Shown piece after piece: positions 19,850 through 31,185 of a stretch of 64,000 nucleotides of DNA. Both the position numbers and the translations under genes were made by a program. The DNA is from Pseudomonas cremoricolorata. Lineage in GTDB: Bacteria > Pseudomonadota > Gammaproteobacteria > Pseudomonadales > Pseudomonadaceae. The first letter of the stretch is position 1; the number at the start of each line of letters is the position of its first letter. The notes under the pieces were generated by a model. That model made no database searches and was not told the origin of the DNA. It saw only the letters and a list, made by a program, of their open reading frames with translations. The stretch spans positions 4,588,001 to 4,652,000 of the forward strand of contig NZ_CP009455.1 in the NCBI RefSeq assembly GCF_000759535.1. The letters are read 5' to 3'.

Positions 19850-20617
19850 GTGACCCCACTTCTGATCACCCTGCTCATCGTCGCCGGGATCGCCCTGCTG
19901 ATTGTCATCGGCTACCTCAACAACGTGGTCGAAAACACCAAGGTCGAGCGCACCCGGGCCAAGGTCGAGCTGGGCGACCGCCTGCGCCGCTGCGAAGACA
20001 TCAACGAAACGTTCCCCGGCCAACTGATGAGCACGCCGCTCAAACTCCTGCTCACCCGGCTGGAACTGAACCTCAATCAGCGACTGCTCGCCGTGGAGCG
20101 CAACAACGCCCAGTGGCAGGCGCGCATCAAGGAACTGCAGGCGCTGATCGACAAGGGCGAAGACATACCGATCAACAACCCCCCTGCCCCGATCCTCACC
20201 GAAACCAAGGCCAAGGACGTGCGCTTCGTGCTCGAAGTGCTGCACAACCAAGTGGTGCGCGCCACCGCCGAGGGTTTTTTGCAGAATATCGAGGGCAAGC
20301 ACTGGGCCAAGGAAATCCGCCACATCCTGGTGCTGCTGCACATCGAGTTCTTCAACAACCTCGGCCAGCGCGCCCTGCAGCAGCAACAGCCCGGCCAGGC
20401 ACGCCTGGCATTCGAGCGCGGTGTGCAGTACCTGCGCAAGCAGGCCGAACCGAAACTCTATGAAGAGCAGCGCGTGTACCTGGAAAAACTGCTGGCGCGG
20501 GCCGACGCCCAGGTACTGGACCAGATGGAGCCGGCAGCGGACGAGGAAAATCAGCTCACCGAAGGTCTGAAGACCGACGACGAAGAAACCTGGAAGAAAA
20601 AAGCGATGTATGACTGA
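19850..20617 (+). CDS. Conserved membrane-anchored hypothetical protein
   Basis: This 255-residue protein starts at GTG 19850, with GAGG eight bases upstream. Residues 2-24 form one transmembrane helix (LLITLLIVAGIALLIVIGYL). The rest is hydrophilic, mostly helical, and rich in Arg, Glu and Gln (for example RLELNLNQRLLAVERNNAQWQARIKEL), with coiled-coil-like periodicity near 65-105. It ends in an acidic/Lys tail. No enzymatic motif is seen. The cytoplasmic helical domain suggests a membrane-tethered scaffold, but I know no function. It stands alone between the tRNA operon and a strong terminator. Confidence 0.75.
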   Translation: MTPLLITLLIVAGIALLIVIGYLNNVVENTKVERTRAKVELGDRLRRCEDINETFPGQLMSTPLKLLLTRLELNLNQRLLAVERNNAQWQARIKELQALIDKGEDIPINNPPAPILTETKAKDVRFVLEVLHNQVVRATAEGFLQNIEGKHWAKEIRHILVLLHIEFFNNLGQRALQQQQPGQARLAFERGVQYLRKQAEPKLYEEQRVYLEKLLARADAQVLDQMEPAADEENQLTEGLKTDDEETWKKKAMYD

Positions 20618-20622
20618 TTCAC

Positions 20623-20652
20623 CAAGGCCCGGTCGGCAGCGACCGGGCCTTG
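20623..20652. terminator. Terminator between convergent genes
   Basis: A perfect 13-bp stem (CAAGGCCCGGTCG / CGACCGGGCCTTG) has a 4-base loop. It is placed 6 bases after the membrane protein stop and just before the end of the convergent methionine sulfoxide reductase gene. Only short T runs flank it. Confidence 0.75.
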
Positions 20653-20657
20653 TGCTT

Positions 20658-21140
20658 TCAACAGTCGGTCAATGCCAGGAAAAGACTGGCCAGACGCTCC
20701 AAACCGGCCTGATCGGCCTCGCTGAAGCGGCCGATGCGCGGGCTGTCCAGGTCCAGCACGCCAACCAGGCGGCCATCCTTGAGCAACGGGATCACCAGTT
20801 CACTGTTCGACGCGCTGTCGCAGGCGATGTGCCCGGGAAATGCGTGGACGTCCTCGACCCGCTGCGTCTGCCGGGTGGCTGCAGCAGCGCCACAGACACC
20901 GCGGTCGAAGGGAATGCGCACACACGCCACCTGGCCCTGGAACGGCCCGAGCACCAGCTCTTCGTTGCGGTTCAGGTAGAACCCGGCCCAGTTCAGGTCC
21001 TCGAGCTGGTGATAGAGAAACGCGGAAAACTGCGCGGCATTGGCGATGAAGTCACGTTCATCGGCAAACAGCGCCTGCACCTGCGCGGCCAGCAAATCAT
21101 AGCCATCGAGGCCGGCGCCGCTGGCATTCAAGTCGATCAT
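20658..21140 (-). CDS. msrC: Free methionine-(R)-sulfoxide reductase (GAF domain)
   Basis: This 160-residue cytosolic GAF-fold enzyme reduces free Met-R-sulfoxide. The family's three active-site cysteines are all present at 73 (ACVRIPF), 83 (RGVCGAA) and 107 (HIACD), with the same spacing as E. coli fRMsr (84, 94, 118). The motifs VEDVHAFPGHIACD and SNSELVIPL are conserved. The start at 21140 is chosen because its ATG overlaps the stop of the upstream ATPase gene (ATGA), showing coupling; a start 19 codons earlier would overlap that gene widely. Together with gpx and msrB nearby it forms an oxidative-damage repair neighbourhood. Confidence 0.92.
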   Translation of the reverse strand: MIDLNASGAGLDGYDLLAAQVQALFADERDFIANAAQFSAFLYHQLEDLNWAGFYLNRNEELVLGPFQGQVACVRIPFDRGVCGAAAATRQTQRVEDVHAFPGHIACDSASNSELVIPLLKDGRLVGVLDLDSPRIGRFSEADQAGLERLASLFLALTDC

Positions 21141-22027
21141 TGATTCTGCTCCAACAATTGCAGCCCGACCCAGTAGCGGGCGAACTGGTAGGCACATCGG
21201 CCATTACGGTTGCCGCGCCCGGTGGCCCAGCGCACGGCGAGAATATCCAGCGCGTCATCGCGCTGCCAGGAAAGGCCGGCCTGGGTCGCCAGCTGGCTGA
21301 TCCAGTGCTCGACCACCTCCAGGTAATGCTCCTGGGTGAACGGATAGAACGACAGCCACAGGCCGAAGCGGTCAGACAGCGCGATCTTGTCTTCCACCGC
21401 CTCGCTGGGGTGCAGCTCACCGTCGACCCGCTTCCAGTTTTCGTTGTCGCTCAGTTGTTCCGGCACCAGATGGCGGCGGTTGGAAGTGGCGTACAACAGT
21501 ACGTTGTCCGGGGCCTGCTCCAGCGAGCCATCTAGCACACTTTTCAGCACCCGGTAATCGCCCTCGCCGGCCTCGAAGGAAAGGTCGTCGCAAAACAGCA
21601 CGAAGCGCTGCGGCAAGCTGTGCAGCAGCTCGACCACTCTTGGCAGGTCGGCCAGGTGGTCGCGCTCGATCTCGATCAGGCGCAGGCCCGCTGCAGCGTG
21701 CTCGGCGAGCAAGGCGCGCACCAGCGACGACTTGCCAGTGCCACGCGAGCCCCACAGCAACGCATGGTTGGCCGGCAGACCGGCGATGAACTGTTCGGTG
21801 TTGCGGCCCAGTTGCTGGCACTGTTTGTCGACGCCGATCAGGTCGGACAGGCGCATGTCCAGGCTCACCTGCAACGGCTGCAAATAGCCGCTGCGACCGT
21901 CGCGCTGCCAGCGTGCGGCCAGTGTGGTATGCCAGTCGAGCGCGGGGCGCAGGGCTGGCAGCAACGGTTCGAGGCGGGTCAGTAGCGAATCGGCACGTTC
22001 GAGAAAGGCGGTCAGGCGGGGGTCCAT
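21137..22027 (-). CDS. DUF815-family AAA+ ATPase
   Basis: This is a 296-residue P-loop ATPase. Walker A is WGSRGTGKSSLVRA, Walker B is RFVLFCDDLSFE, and a sensor-like YATSNRRHLVPE follows. The SNRRHL and ALSDRFGLWLSFYPF patterns are typical of DUF815 proteins, which are AAA+ ATPases of unknown substrate. The start at 22027 has AGGAG five bases upstream. It is co-transcribed with msrC and divergent from the hybrid kinase gene. Nothing in the sequence reveals its target. Confidence 0.9.
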   Translation of the reverse strand: MDPRLTAFLERADSLLTRLEPLLPALRPALDWHTTLAARWQRDGRSGYLQPLQVSLDMRLSDLIGVDKQCQQLGRNTEQFIAGLPANHALLWGSRGTGKSSLVRALLAEHAAAGLRLIEIERDHLADLPRVVELLHSLPQRFVLFCDDLSFEAGEGDYRVLKSVLDGSLEQAPDNVLLYATSNRRHLVPEQLSDNENWKRVDGELHPSEAVEDKIALSDRFGLWLSFYPFTQEHYLEVVEHWISQLATQAGLSWQRDDALDILAVRWATGRGNRNGRCAYQFARYWVGLQLLEQNQ

Positions 22028-22188
22028 GATGGCTCCTATGGTGTTAGACGACGCAACGGCACGCGCGGCAGACGTTCGTGGCACAGTGCGGCTGGGCGCG
22101 CATAGCGTAGCGTTGGTTGACCCACGCGAGCCGCATTGCGGCTACCATCGCAGTCACAGGCGCAACCCCATCCACCTGCTCGGGGCCT

Positions 22189-24478
<2,290 letters not shown>

Positions 24479-24489
<11 letters not shown>

Positions 24490-24967
24490 GCAACCTTTCG
24501 ATGTCCGCTTGCAGTGCCTGCGGCTTGGTCGCCGGGGCGTAGCGGGTGATCTGACCGCTCTGCGGATCGACCAGGAACTTGGTGAAGTTCCACTTGATGC
24601 GCTCGCTGCCCAGCAGGCCCGGCGCGCGTTTTTTCAGCTCGCGGAACAACGCGTGGGTCAGCTCACCGTTGACCTCGACTTTGCGAAACAGCGGGAAACT
24701 GACGCCGAAATTGCGCTCGCAGAACTGCGCGATTTCAAGCGTATCGCCCGGCTCCTGCTTGCCGAACTGATTGCACGGGAAGCCAAGCACCACCAGACCT
24801 TGGCCACGGTACTGCTGCCACAGTTGCTCCAGGCCCTTGTACTGCGGGGTAAAGCCGCACTGGCTCGCGGTGTTCACCACCAGCAACGCCTTGCCGGCAA
24901 AATCCGCCAGGCGCTTGTGCTCGCCGCCCAGGGTCAGGCAAGAAATCTCCAGCAGCGGGTCAGTCAT
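24479..24967 (-). CDS. Glutathione peroxidase family protein
   Basis: This 162-residue thioredoxin-fold peroxidase shows the peroxidatic motif [12 protein letters not shown] with Cys37 (a Cys form, not Sec). [11 protein letters not shown] supplies the Gln, and [10 protein letters not shown] supplies the Trp-Asn of the catalytic tetrad. It reduces peroxides in the cytosol, in this subfamily often with thioredoxin. It overlaps the msrB stop by 8 bases, so the two are translationally coupled, and it converges on sagS with an 11-base overlap. The same gene order occurs in P. aeruginosa, where the pair responds to oxidative stress. Confidence 0.93.
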
Positions 24968-25367
24968 GGCGGGCCTGCGCAGGCTCGAAGTTCAGGCACA
25001 CCGAGTTGATGCAGTAGCGCAATCCGGTGGGCGCCGGGCCATCCGGGAAGACATGCCCCAAGTGCGCATCGCAGCGGGCGCAGGTGACCTCGGTACGGAT
25101 CATGCCGTGGGAGGTGTCGCGGATTTCGATCATCGCTGCGTCATCGATCGGCGCGCTGAAGCTCGGCCAGCCACAGCCGGCGTCGAACTTGGTGGCAGCG
25201 TCGAACAGCGGCAGGTCGCAGCAGATGCAGCGATAGACACCGGGGCGGGTTTCACCGTTGTACTTGCCGGTGAAGGGCCGTTCGGTGCCCTTGAGTCGAC
25301 ACACCTGGTACTGCGCCGGATCGAGCATCTCACGCCACTGTTCCAGGGATTTTTCAAACTTTTCCAT
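24960..25367 (-). CDS. msrB: Peptide-methionine (R)-S-oxide reductase MsrB
   Basis: This 135-residue enzyme reduces Met-R-sulfoxide in proteins. Zinc is held by two CxxC pairs (Cys47/Cys50 and Cys96/Cys99). The catalytic Cys119 lies in [11 protein letters not shown], and AGCGWPSF and HLGHVFPDG are conserved. The ATG at 25367 has GAGG seven bases upstream; a start 39 codons earlier would add a non-conserved Arg/Pro-rich leader, so it was rejected. First gene of the msrB-gpx pair, divergent from the aminotransferase gene. Confidence 0.95.
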   Translation of the reverse strand: MEKFEKSLEQWREMLDPAQYQVCRLKGTERPFTGKYNGETRPGVYRCICCDLPLFDAATKFDAGCGWPSFSAPIDDAAMIEIRDTSHGMIRTEVTCARCDAHLGHVFPDGPAPTGLRYCINSVCLNFEPAQARHD

Positions 25368-25528
25368 AGGTAACCTCGGCAGGCGAATTTCACCGTGCGC
25401 CGGCTTTCTTTCTGGCGCCGGTGACACGTATATTAGTGGGCTTATCTTGCCAGCCAGTCTGGCATGCGCCCCGTCCTTCTCCAATCCTCGAGCGTGGCGC
25501 GCAGCGACTTCTCAACCGGGATCACATC

Positions 25529-26740
25529 ATGCAGTTCAGCAAATCGAACAAGCTCGCCAATGTCTGCTACGACATTCGCGGCCCAGTGCTCAAGCACGCC
25601 AAGCGCCTGGAAGAGGAAGGTCATCGCATCCTCAAGCTGAACATCGGCAACCCGGCGCCGTTTGGCTTCGAGGCGCCGGACGAAATCCTTCAGGATGTCA
25701 TCCGCAACCTGCCCACCGCCCAGGGCTACAGCGACTCCAAAGGCCTGTTCAGCGCACGCAAGGCCGTCATGCAGTACTGCCAGCAGAAGCAGATCGACGG
25801 TGTCGGCATCGAGGACATCTACCTGGGCAACGGCGTGTCCGAGCTGATCGTCATGTCCATGCAGGCACTGCTCAACAATGGCGATGAGGTGCTGATTCCG
25901 GCCCCCGACTACCCGCTGTGGACCGCGGCAGTCAGCCTGGCTGGCGGCAAACCCGTGCACTATTTGTGCGACGAGCAGGCCGATTGGTTCCCTGACCTGG
26001 ACGACATCAAGGCCAAGATCACCCCCGACACCAAGGCGCTGGTGATCATCAACCCCAACAACCCTACGGGCGCTGTGTATTCCCGTGAGCTGTTGCTGGG
26101 CATGCTGGAGCTGGCCCGGCAGTACAACCTGGTGGTGTTCTCCGACGAGATCTACGACAAGATCCTCTACGACGAAGCCGTGCACATCAGCACCGCAGCG
26201 CTAGCCCCCGACCTGCTGTGCCTGACCTTCAACGGCCTGTCGAAGTCGTACCGCATCGCCGGGTTCCGTTCCGGCTGGCTGATCATTTCCGGTCCCAAGC
26301 ACAACGCGCAGAGCTACATCGAAGGCATCGACATGCTCGCCAACATGCGCCTGTGCGCCAACGTGCCGGCGCAGCACGCGATCCAGACGGCGCTGGGCGG
26401 CTACCAGAGCATCAACGACCTGATCCTGCCCCCGGGCCGCCTGCTCGAACAGCGCAATCGCGCCTATGAGCTGCTCAACGACATCCCCGGGGTCAGCTGC
26501 GTGAAACCGATGGGCGCGCTGTACGCCTTCCCGCGCATCGACCCTAAGGTCTGCCCGATTTACAACGACGAGCGCTTCGCCCTCGACCTGCTGCTGTCGG
26601 AAAAGCTGCTGATCGTGCAAGGCACCGCCTTCAACTGGCCATGGCCGGATCACTTCCGCGTGGTGACCCTGCCGCGGGTGGACGATCTGGAACAGGCGAT
26701 CGGCCGCATCGGCAATTTCCTGCGCGGGTATTCGCAGTAA
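25529..26740 (+). CDS. alaA: Alanine/glutamate-pyruvate aminotransferase (AlaA type)
   Basis: This 403-residue PLP-dependent class I aminotransferase is close to E. coli AlaA (405 residues). The N-terminus (FSKSNKLANVCYDIRGPVLKHA) and LNIGNPAPFGFEAP match the family. The PLP Lys239 lies in GLSKSYRIAGFRSGW, with NPNNPTGAVYS and FSDEIYD as cofactor-site motifs. It converts glutamate and pyruvate to alanine and 2-oxoglutarate. The start at 25529 fits the family length; a start 36 codons upstream lacks conservation. The gene is divergent from msrB. Confidence 0.93.
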   Translation: MQFSKSNKLANVCYDIRGPVLKHAKRLEEEGHRILKLNIGNPAPFGFEAPDEILQDVIRNLPTAQGYSDSKGLFSARKAVMQYCQQKQIDGVGIEDIYLGNGVSELIVMSMQALLNNGDEVLIPAPDYPLWTAAVSLAGGKPVHYLCDEQADWFPDLDDIKAKITPDTKALVIINPNNPTGAVYSRELLLGMLELARQYNLVVFSDEIYDKILYDEAVHISTAALAPDLLCLTFNGLSKSYRIAGFRSGWLIISGPKHNAQSYIEGIDMLANMRLCANVPAQHAIQTALGGYQSINDLILPPGRLLEQRNRAYELLNDIPGVSCVKPMGALYAFPRIDPKVCPIYNDERFALDLLLSEKLLIVQGTAFNWPWPDHFRVVTLPRVDDLEQAIGRIGNFLRGYSQ

Positions 26741-26754
26741 GTCTGCTGGCAGGT

Positions 26755-26790
26755 GCGTTCCCACGGCAGTTGATCTGCTCGTGGGAACGC
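26755..26790. repeat. Long inverted repeat downstream of alaA
   Basis: An 11-bp perfect arm pair (GCGTTCCCACG / CGTGGGAACGC) extends inward through GCAG/CTGC with one bulge. No T run follows, so it may be a REP-like element rather than a simple terminator. It may still stabilise the alaA transcript end. Confidence 0.6.
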
Positions 26791-26906
26791 CGGCTCCATG
26801 CACCTACGACACTCGGTAACACTTCTTACATCCTGCAACGCTCTATCCCACGAGCCGGATGATTTCCTCTGGCATACTCCGCCTACACAGTTTGAAATAG
26901 TCCGTC

Positions 26907-26934
26907 GGTTGAATCCCGCCGCCCTCCCCCTTAT
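26907..26934 (+). promoter_or_regulatory. Candidate sigma32 (heat-shock) promoter of htpX
   Basis: GGTTGAA, a 13-base spacer, then CCCCTTAT resembles the sigma32 consensus (CTTGAAA, 13-15 bases, CCCCATNT). It lies about 50 bases before the htpX start. HtpX is a known heat-shock protease, which agrees with the call. Inference from motif only. Confidence 0.5.
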
Positions 26935-26984
26935 ATACCCCCGCAGAACGCCACTCTTTCATCCGTCAGGAGATCGTCACAACC

Positions 26985-27872
26985 ATGATGCGCATCTTGC
27001 TGTTTGTAGCCACCAACCTCGCGGTGGTGCTGGTTGCAAGCATTACCCTTAGCCTGTTCGGCTTCAACGGGTTCATGGCCGCCAATGGGGTCGATCTCGA
27101 CCTGGGCAGCCTGCTGATTTTCTGCGCTGTGTTCGGGTTTGCCGGCTCCCTCGTATCGCTGTTCATATCCAAGTGGATGGCGAAGATGAGCACCGGCACC
27201 CAGATCATCACCCAGCCACGCACTCGTCACGAGCAGTGGCTGTTGCAGACCGTCGAAGAACTGGCCCGCGAAGCCGGTATCAAAATGCCCGAGGTCGGTA
27301 TCTTCCCGGCCTATGAAGCCAACGCCTTCGCCACCGGCTGGAACCGCAACGACGCCCTGGTGGCCGTCTCCCAAGGCCTGCTCGAGCGTTTCTCGCCCGA
27401 TGAAGTCAAGGCGGTGCTGGCCCACGAGATCGGCCACGTCGCCAACGGCGACATGGTTACCCTGGCGCTGGTCCAGGGCGTGGTGAACACCTTCGTGATG
27501 TTCTTCGCCCGCATCATCGGCAACTTCGTCGATCGGGTGATCTTCAAGAACGAAGAAGGCCGCGGCATCGCCTATTACGTGGCGACCATCGTCGCCGAAC
27601 TGGTGTTGGGCATTCTCGCCAGCATGATCGTCATGTGGTTCTCGCGTCGCCGCGAGTACCGCGCCGACGAAGCCGGCGCGCACCTGGCCGGCACCGGCGC
27701 CATGATCAATGCCCTGCAGCGCTTGCGCTCGGAGCAAGGCATGCCGGTGCACATGCCCGACACCCTCAAGGCGTTCGCCATCAACGGCGGCCTGAAAGAC
27801 GGCCTGGCCGGCCTGCTGATGAGCCACCCGCCGCTGGAAGACCGTATCGACGCCCTGCGCCGCCGCGGTTGA
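26985..27872 (+). CDS. htpX: Heat-shock membrane zinc metalloprotease HtpX
   Basis: This 295-residue M48B protease of the inner membrane degrades damaged membrane proteins alongside FtsH. Two N-terminal helices (residues 4-27 and 40-62) precede the zinc motif HEIGH at 147-151. The third ligand Glu lies in the [10 protein letters not shown] segment, and two more hydrophobic stretches (~158-180 and ~195-215) follow. The first of two adjacent ATGs is chosen; AGGAG lies 12 bases upstream. A candidate sigma32 promoter precedes it and a very strong hairpin follows, so it is probably monocistronic. Confidence 0.96.
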   Translation: MMRILLFVATNLAVVLVASITLSLFGFNGFMAANGVDLDLGSLLIFCAVFGFAGSLVSLFISKWMAKMSTGTQIITQPRTRHEQWLLQTVEELAREAGIKMPEVGIFPAYEANAFATGWNRNDALVAVSQGLLERFSPDEVKAVLAHEIGHVANGDMVTLALVQGVVNTFVMFFARIIGNFVDRVIFKNEEGRGIAYYVATIVAELVLGILASMIVMWFSRRREYRADEAGAHLAGTGAMINALQRLRSEQGMPVHMPDTLKAFAINGGLKDGLAGLLMSHPPLEDRIDALRRRG

Positions 27873-27888
27873 TCGAGCAGCAGACACA

Positions 27889-27916
27889 CAACAGGGCGAC
27901 TTCGGTCGCCCTGTTG
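27889..27916. terminator. Strong hairpin terminator after htpX
   Basis: A 12-bp perfect stem (CAACAGGGCGAC / GTCGCCCTGTTG) is capped by a stable TTCG tetraloop, 17 bases after the htpX stop and just before the convergent tpm gene end. Confidence 0.85.
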
Positions 27917-27929
27917 CGTTCAAGCCCCC

Positions 27930-28580
27930 TTACCGGCTCAGCCGATACACCCGCTCGCGCAGGCTGCTGACCCCCGCCGCAACGAAACGCGGGCTGTCCT
28001 GGCGGATGTCGCAGCGCTCGACTTCGCTGACCTGCCAATCCTTCAGCCCACGCTGCACTTCTTCTGCGCCAACGCTGAAGGGCGGCCCGTCGATCAACGC
28101 CTGATCGTATTCCAAAGTGACCAACAGGCCCTGGCACGGCGACGGCAGCAGCTCGCTCAGTTGAGCCAGGTAACGCTCACGCATGGCCCGCGGCAGGGCG
28201 ATGAGTGCGGCACGGTCATACAGCGCCGAGCAGTCCTGCACCTGCGAAGCGGTCAGGGCGAAGAAATCGCCACACCATACCTGCAGGGCGCCGTCGTGCC
28301 AGACCTCGAACTCACCCTCCCGGGTGATCTGCGGGGTCAGCCCATGCTCGCTGAACAGCGCCGCCACGGCCTCGCGCGACAGCTCGATGCCCAGCACGCG
28401 ATACCCCTGCCGCAGCAGCCAGAGCAGGTCGAGACTCTTGCCACACAGTGGCACCAGCACGCGCGCCCCGGCCTGTAGCCCAAGGCTCGGCCAATGGCGT
28501 TGCAGGTAGCCGTTCACCTGCGGCTGGTGGAAGCCGATCTGCTGCGCTGCCCAACGCTGGTGCCAGAATGCAGGCTCCAT
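27930..28580 (-). CDS. tpm: Thiopurine S-methyltransferase
   Basis: This 216-residue SAM-dependent methyltransferase begins MEPAFWHQRWA, the family N-terminus, preceded by GGAGGAATC. The SAM site VLVPLCGKSLDLLWL is followed by the acidic loop VLGIELSREAV. YDRAALIALP and LVTLEYDQ are further Tpm signatures. Bacterial Tpm methylates thiopurines and can volatilise selenium or tellurium compounds, and its length matches the ~218-residue Pseudomonas enzymes. It is divergent from the dioxygenase gene. A longer frame extends 72 codons upstream but shows no conservation. Confidence 0.94.
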   Translation of the reverse strand: MEPAFWHQRWAAQQIGFHQPQVNGYLQRHWPSLGLQAGARVLVPLCGKSLDLLWLLRQGYRVLGIELSREAVAALFSEHGLTPQITREGEFEVWHDGALQVWCGDFFALTASQVQDCSALYDRAALIALPRAMRERYLAQLSELLPSPCQGLLVTLEYDQALIDGPPFSVGAEEVQRGLKDWQVSEVERCDIRQDSPRFVAAGVSSLRERVYRLSR

Positions 28581-28683
28581 GATTCCTCCAGTTTTTTCGA
28601 TGATTGAGGCGCAAAACTTATATTGGATTCCGATCGGTACGTGATCGAACATGCCCATCATGTTAACTCCAGGAGCCGCCGTC

Positions 28684-29451
28684 ATGCTGCCCAGCCTGTT
28701 CATCTCCCATGGCTCACCCATGCTTGCCTTGCAACCCGGTGCGAGCGGACCCGCGCTGGCTACGCTGGCAGAGGCATTGCCACGCCCACGCGCCATCGTG
28801 CTGGTGTCTGCTCACTGGGAAAGCCGCGACCTCTTGCTCACCAGCGGCGTCCAGCCGCGCACCTGGCACGACTTTTCCGGATTTGGGCCGGCATTGTATC
28901 GGGTCGAGTACCCCGCGCCCGGCAATCCCGCTCTGGCGCAACAGATCGCCGTGCGCCTGTGCCAGGCCGGTTTGCCCGCCGAACTCGATGAGCGTCGGCC
29001 TTTCGACCACGGCGCCTGGGTGCCGCTGTCACTGATGTACCCGCAGGCCGACATCCCGCTGATCCAGCTGTCGCTGCCAAGCCACCTGGGCCCGGCCCAG
29101 CAGTTGCGCATCGGCGCGGCACTCGCCGAACTGCGCGCAGAGGGCGTACTGCTGATTGGCTCGGGCAGCATCACCCACAACCTCGGCGAGTTGAATTGGC
29201 AGGCCGGGCCCGAGGTCATCGAGCCGTGGGCCAAAGCCTTTCGCGACTGGGTGGTAGAGCGCTTGCAGCAAGGCGATCAGCAGGCCCTGCTCGACTACCG
29301 TCAGCACGCGCCCTACGCCGTGCGCAACCACCCCAGCGACGAGCACCTGCTGCCGTTGTTCTTCGCCCTGGCGGCGGGCGGCGAGTTTGCCCAGGTGCAC
29401 CACGGCTTCACTCTCGGCGCGCTGGGCATGGACATCTACCGTTTTGGCTGA
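28684..29451 (+). CDS. ygiD: 4,5-DOPA-extradiol-dioxygenase-like protein (YgiD/LigB family)
   Basis: This 255-residue LigB-type dioxygenase has metal and active-site motifs LFISHGSPML (His at residue 8), VSAHWES, PFDHGAWVPL and NHPSDEHLLPLFFALAAG. E. coli YgiD, the closest type, has metal-dependent DOPA dioxygenase activity; the physiological substrate is unclear. The start at 28684 has AGGAG eight bases upstream and gives the family length; a frame 11 codons longer is weaker. A terminator follows. Confidence 0.9.
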   Translation: MLPSLFISHGSPMLALQPGASGPALATLAEALPRPRAIVLVSAHWESRDLLLTSGVQPRTWHDFSGFGPALYRVEYPAPGNPALAQQIAVRLCQAGLPAELDERRPFDHGAWVPLSLMYPQADIPLIQLSLPSHLGPAQQLRIGAALAELRAEGVLLIGSGSITHNLGELNWQAGPEVIEPWAKAFRDWVVERLQQGDQQALLDYRQHAPYAVRNHPSDEHLLPLFFALAAGGEFAQVHHGFTLGALGMDIYRFG

Positions 29452-29476
29452 GCGCAGTGGTAAACGCCAGGCAAAA

Positions 29477-29504
29477 AAAATCCCCGACATCAGCCGGGGA
29501 TTTT
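29477..29504. terminator. Bidirectional terminator between ygiD and deaD
   Basis: A 10-bp stem (AAAATCCCCG / CGGGGATTTT) with an 8-base loop lies between convergent genes, with A/T-rich flanks on both sides, so it can end both transcripts. Confidence 0.85.
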
Positions 29505-29520
29505 CTTCAGCGCGCCAGGA

Positions 29521-31185
29521 TCAATCTTCGCGATAACGGCGCAGTTTGAGCTGCTTGCCAGCGACACGGGTGTCCTTGAGCTTGGTCAGCAGACGCTCCA
29601 GGCCTTCCTCCGGCAGCTCGACCAGGCTGAAGCTGTCGCGCACCTGGATGCGGCCGATGGCGTCACGGGCCAGGCCGCCCTCGTTGAGGATCGCCCCCAG
29701 CAGGTTCTTGGCCGCGATACCGTCACGCGCGCCCAGCGCGGTCCGGCAACGTACACGACCTTCGCCCAGCGGCATCGGTGCACGACGCTCACGCTCACCG
29801 CCGCGTTCGCCGCTGCGTTCGGTACGCTCACGCGGAGCACCGTTGGGCACCAGTGGTTGCTCACGCTCAACCGACACCAGGTTCAGCGCCTGACCGTTGG
29901 TGGCCTTGCGCAACAGGGCCGAGGCCAAGGCACGTGGCGAGCAGCCGAGGTCGGCGGTCAGGCGGTCGAGCAGTTCGCCATGGCTGGCCTCCGACTCGGC
30001 AACCAGCGGCGCCAGGCTGGCGGTGAGCTTCTTGATGCGTGCATCGAGAACGGCCTGAGGGCCTGGCAAGCGGGCTTCGGCAACCTTCTGCCCGGTGACA
30101 CGCTCGATCAGTTGCAGCATGCGACGCTCGCGCGGCGTTACCAGCAACAGTGCACGACCATCGCGACCGGCACGGCCAGTACGACCGATACGGTGCACGT
30201 AGGACTCAGGGTCGTACGGCATGTCGACGTTGAACACGTGGGTGATACGTGGCACGTCCAGACCACGGGCCGCGACGTCGGTGGCGACGACGATGTCCAG
30301 GCGGCCATCCTTGAGCGACTCGATGACGCGCTCACGCTGGTTCTGGGCGATGTCGCCGTTCAGCGCAGCGGCCTTGTAGCCTTTGGCTTCCAGGGCGGCG
30401 GCCAGGTCCAGGGTGGCTTGCTTGGTACGCACGAAGGCGATCAGCGCATCGAACTCTTCGACTTCCAGCAGACGCAGCACGGCCGGGATCTTCTGGTCGG
30501 CGTGGACCATCAGGTGAGCCTGATCGATGGCGGTGACGGTCTGGGTCTTGCTCTGGATCTTGACGTGCTTGGGGTCACGCAGGTGACGCTCGGCGATCGA
30601 ACGGATCGACGACGGCAGGGTGGCCGAGAACAGCACGGTCTGACGGGTTTCGGGAATGGCGTCGAAGATGACTTCCAGGTCATCCATGAAGCCGAGCTTG
30701 AGCATCTCGTCGGCTTCGTCCAGCACCAGGTACTTGACCGTGGACAGGACTTTTTCGTCGCGGCGCAGGTGGTCGCACAGACGGCCCGGAGTGGCGACGA
30801 CGATCTGTGCGCCATTGCGGATGGCTTTGAGCTGTGGGCCCATCGGGGCGCCACCATACACGGCCACCACGTTCACGCCTGGCATCTGCTTGGCGTAGGT
30901 TTCGAAGGCCGTGGCTACTTGCAGCGCCAACTCACGGGTTGGCGCAAGGATCAGGGCTTGCGGTTCGCGCTTGCTCACATCAATGCCGTTGAGCACCGGC
31001 AGGGCGAAGGCAGCGGTCTTGCCGGTGCCAGTCTGCGCCTGGCCGATCATGTCGTGACCGGCGAGGATGATCGGGATCGATTGTTGCTGAATGGCCGAAG
31101 GCTCTTCGTAGCCGGTAGCGACTACGGCAGCAACGATATTCGGATTGAGATCGAGAGCGGCGAATCCGCCGGTTTCCTGGGTCAT
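29521..31185 (-). CDS. deaD: DEAD-box ATP-dependent RNA helicase (DeaD/CsdA type)
   Basis: This 554-residue helicase shows a Q-motif region (YEEPSAIQQQSIP), Walker A AQTGTGKT at 50-57, DEAD at 156-159, SAT at 187-189 and motif VI HRIGRTGRAGR. The C-terminal ~75 residues (KNLLGAILNEGGLARDAIGRIQV) match the DbpA/CsdA RNA-binding domain, with an Arg/Glu-rich linker before it (~435-475). DeaD-type helicases unwind rRNA and mRNA structure and help ribosome assembly in the cold. The start at 31185 has GAGG seven bases upstream. A long structured leader precedes it. Confidence 0.93.
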   Translation of the reverse strand: MTQETGGFAALDLNPNIVAAVVATGYEEPSAIQQQSIPIILAGHDMIGQAQTGTGKTAAFALPVLNGIDVSKREPQALILAPTRELALQVATAFETYAKQMPGVNVVAVYGGAPMGPQLKAIRNGAQIVVATPGRLCDHLRRDEKVLSTVKYLVLDEADEMLKLGFMDDLEVIFDAIPETRQTVLFSATLPSSIRSIAERHLRDPKHVKIQSKTQTVTAIDQAHLMVHADQKIPAVLRLLEVEEFDALIAFVRTKQATLDLAAALEAKGYKAAALNGDIAQNQRERVIESLKDGRLDIVVATDVAARGLDVPRITHVFNVDMPYDPESYVHRIGRTGRAGRDGRALLLVTPRERRMLQLIERVTGQKVAEARLPGPQAVLDARIKKLTASLAPLVAESEASHGELLDRLTADLGCSPRALASALLRKATNGQALNLVSVEREQPLVPNGAPRERTERSGERGGERERRAPMPLGEGRVRCRTALGARDGIAAKNLLGAILNEGGLARDAIGRIQVRDSFSLVELPEEGLERLLTKLKDTRVAGKQLKLRRYRED

